Origin: Dromaius novaehollandiae
Taxonomy: Eukaryota; Chordata; Aves; Casuariiformes; Dromaiidae
Direction of reading: 5' to 3'
Length of the DNA stretch: 64,000 bases
Assembly (NCBI RefSeq): GCF_036370855.1
Contig: NC_088117.1
Span: forward strand, 3,348,001 to 3,412,000
A program made the translations under genes and the position numbers. Numbering within the stretch: the first letter of the stretch is position 1; each line of letters begins with the position of its first letter. Below are positions 62,621 to 64,000 of this stretch, in pieces. A model generated the notes under the pieces. The model was given only the letters and a program-made list of their open reading frames with translations, did not search any database and had not been told where the DNA came from.

Positions 62621-64000
62621 GGTGGTGGGGAAGGGACCCAAACCCGCTGCACTGAGCCCCTGCCGGGCATGCACATGCCACCCCCCCCCCCCCATTGCAC
62701 TGCCCCGATGCACACGCGCAGTCTCGCTGGGGGGGTCACAGCCCCCATGCTGGGGTGGCCTGGCCCTGGCGGCTGCAGAGTCGGCAGTAGCAGGACAAGG
62801 TGTTATTCCCGCTAGGACTAGGGGGACAAGGCTTTATTTCGGCCAGGACCATGAGCGGGGCTGTTTTCTCCCATCTCCCCACCATCCACCCCTGCTTCAT
62901 GGTCAATGTTAGGTGTCCTCTCAGTCTCTGTTTCAGATAGCACCTGCTGATACCCCTTGTCGTGCTCTCCCTCCCCTTCCTTGTAACACTCAACGCTGCG
63001 GTGGCCTTTTTTTGGTGTCTGCTGCCCACTGAGGTGGTGATTTTGGAGGCCGCTCGGGGGGAGGCCAAGATTGGGTCCCTGAGCCTCGAGCGTCCTCGCT
63101 CCCTGTGCACGTCCTCCTCTGCTCGCCTGCGCTGAAGCTCCTCTGCCGTGTTTTGTCCCCCCAGGGATGGCGACGGGCTCCCTGGGCCGTGGGTGCCAGG
63201 ACCCCCGTGGCCAGCGCCCCTGCGCTTTCACCTTGGGCTTTCCCCAGGTCCCTCGGGTGCTGCCAGCCAGTGCTGGGGACTCACATTCCCCGGGTCTGTG
63301 GGACCGATCCTCCCTGTATCCATCCACTAAAACGACCCAGGTGCTCTGACCCGGTGGCCACCAGGGGAGGATCAGGTGTAGGAATCGGTCCAGCAGGGAC
63401 GGGGACCTTGTTGTCCTCCTCTGCTGTGGCCTCAGCAGCCTGGCGTGCCCCTTGCGTGTCCACGCTCCCTCTTGCTTTTGAGGGATTTGAAAACGTTTTA
63501 TTAGCGGTGCGAGCACCTTTTGCGGGGCACCTTTTACGTGCTGCTTTAACCCTTTTAATTTCCTGTTTACATATGTTTATAGGCTTTCCTGTGCTCAGCT
63601 GGGCAAGCTGGCCATTTCTGACGTGCCGCCTTCCCTCCTCACCCCTTAGCTTCCCCACTGAGTCATGCACAGGGTATTTTGGACGCCTTTGTTTTCTTTT
63701 TGAACTGTGGCTCGTGTTTTATTTGGCACCGCGTTTGTTAACAGCCTTCAGGCAGCACCTGCCACCTTCTTGCTCCCTGAACTGCTGCTTTTGGGGTCTT
63801 TGGGGGAGGCATGTTATGCTTCATTTTTTATGCGGTGTCTTTCTTGATGCTGAGCATCCCTGCGCCCCGGCCTGCTCTCTCCTGCTACGGTGTCCAGCAA
63901 CTCGTTGCTGCCCAACTTTCTGGTGGCCTTCAGCTACTCTGAAGTTAGGAGCCCAGCCACGCTGGCAGCTCGCCGCTGGCCAAGCTCCTTTCCCCTCGCA

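Larger units (their letters stand above)
54083..64000. other. ANAPC2 3' UTR and downstream DNA without a recognised gene
   Basis: No exon with known homology is found on either strand. The first canonical AATAAA after the ANAPC2 stop is at 56564-56569, 2.5 kb away, so the real 3' end probably uses a variant signal or a long UTR. Composition becomes GC-rich from about 57 kb. A CA-rich simple stretch lies at 58556-58600, and a second CpG-rich island at about 61.85-62.62 kb. Many open frames occur but they overlap in several frames, as expected from composition. Confidence 0.5.

Noticed and set aside
62818-63516. 232-codon minus-strand ORF near the right end, tested as a possible GRIN1 or LRRC26 exon
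   Set aside because: The residues do not resemble either protein and other frames are open in the same region.

Overview
This window is vertebrate nuclear DNA, most probably from a bird or another sauropsid. Its genes are split by GT-AG introns, CR1-type LINE relics are scattered through it, CpG islands mark the promoters, and there is nothing prokaryotic. Four protein-coding genes can be read with confidence. Every exon junction in them keeps the reading frame.

Left to right: the last six coding exons of NSMF (Jacob/NELF, synapse-to-nucleus messenger) occupy 318-6441 on the plus strand. About 11 kb follows with no gene I recognise, although parts are CpG-rich. TPRN (taperin, stereocilia base protein and PP1-docking protein) is complete on the plus strand at 18073-36539, with one very large GC-rich first exon and a 15.2-kb intron 1. 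SSNA1 (NA14, microtubule-binding coiled-coil protein) is complete on the minus strand at 39263-41985, in three exons. ANAPC2 (cullin-like scaffold of the APC/C ubiquitin ligase) is complete on the plus strand at 42077-54082, in 13 exons encoding 812 residues. The last 9.9 kb shows no recognisable coding gene.

SSNA1 and ANAPC2 are head to head with only 91 bp between their start codons, inside one CpG island, so they very likely share a bidirectional promoter. TPRN and SSNA1 are tail to tail. The order and orientation TPRN>, <SSNA1, ANAPC2> match human 9q34.3 read in reverse. NSMF lies much closer to TPRN than it does in mammals. The neighbours are functionally unrelated; this is a conserved syntenic block, not an operon.

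I found no undescribed biological system. The points most worth checking are local: a coding minisatellite in TPRN, a NAGNAG splice acceptor in TPRN, a possible short TPRN isoform that starts at its PP1-docking exon, a tandem GTGA splice donor and a 48-bp minisatellite in ANAPC2 intron 1, an unusually diverged SSNA1, the collapsed NSMF-TPRN interval, and two orphan CpG islands.
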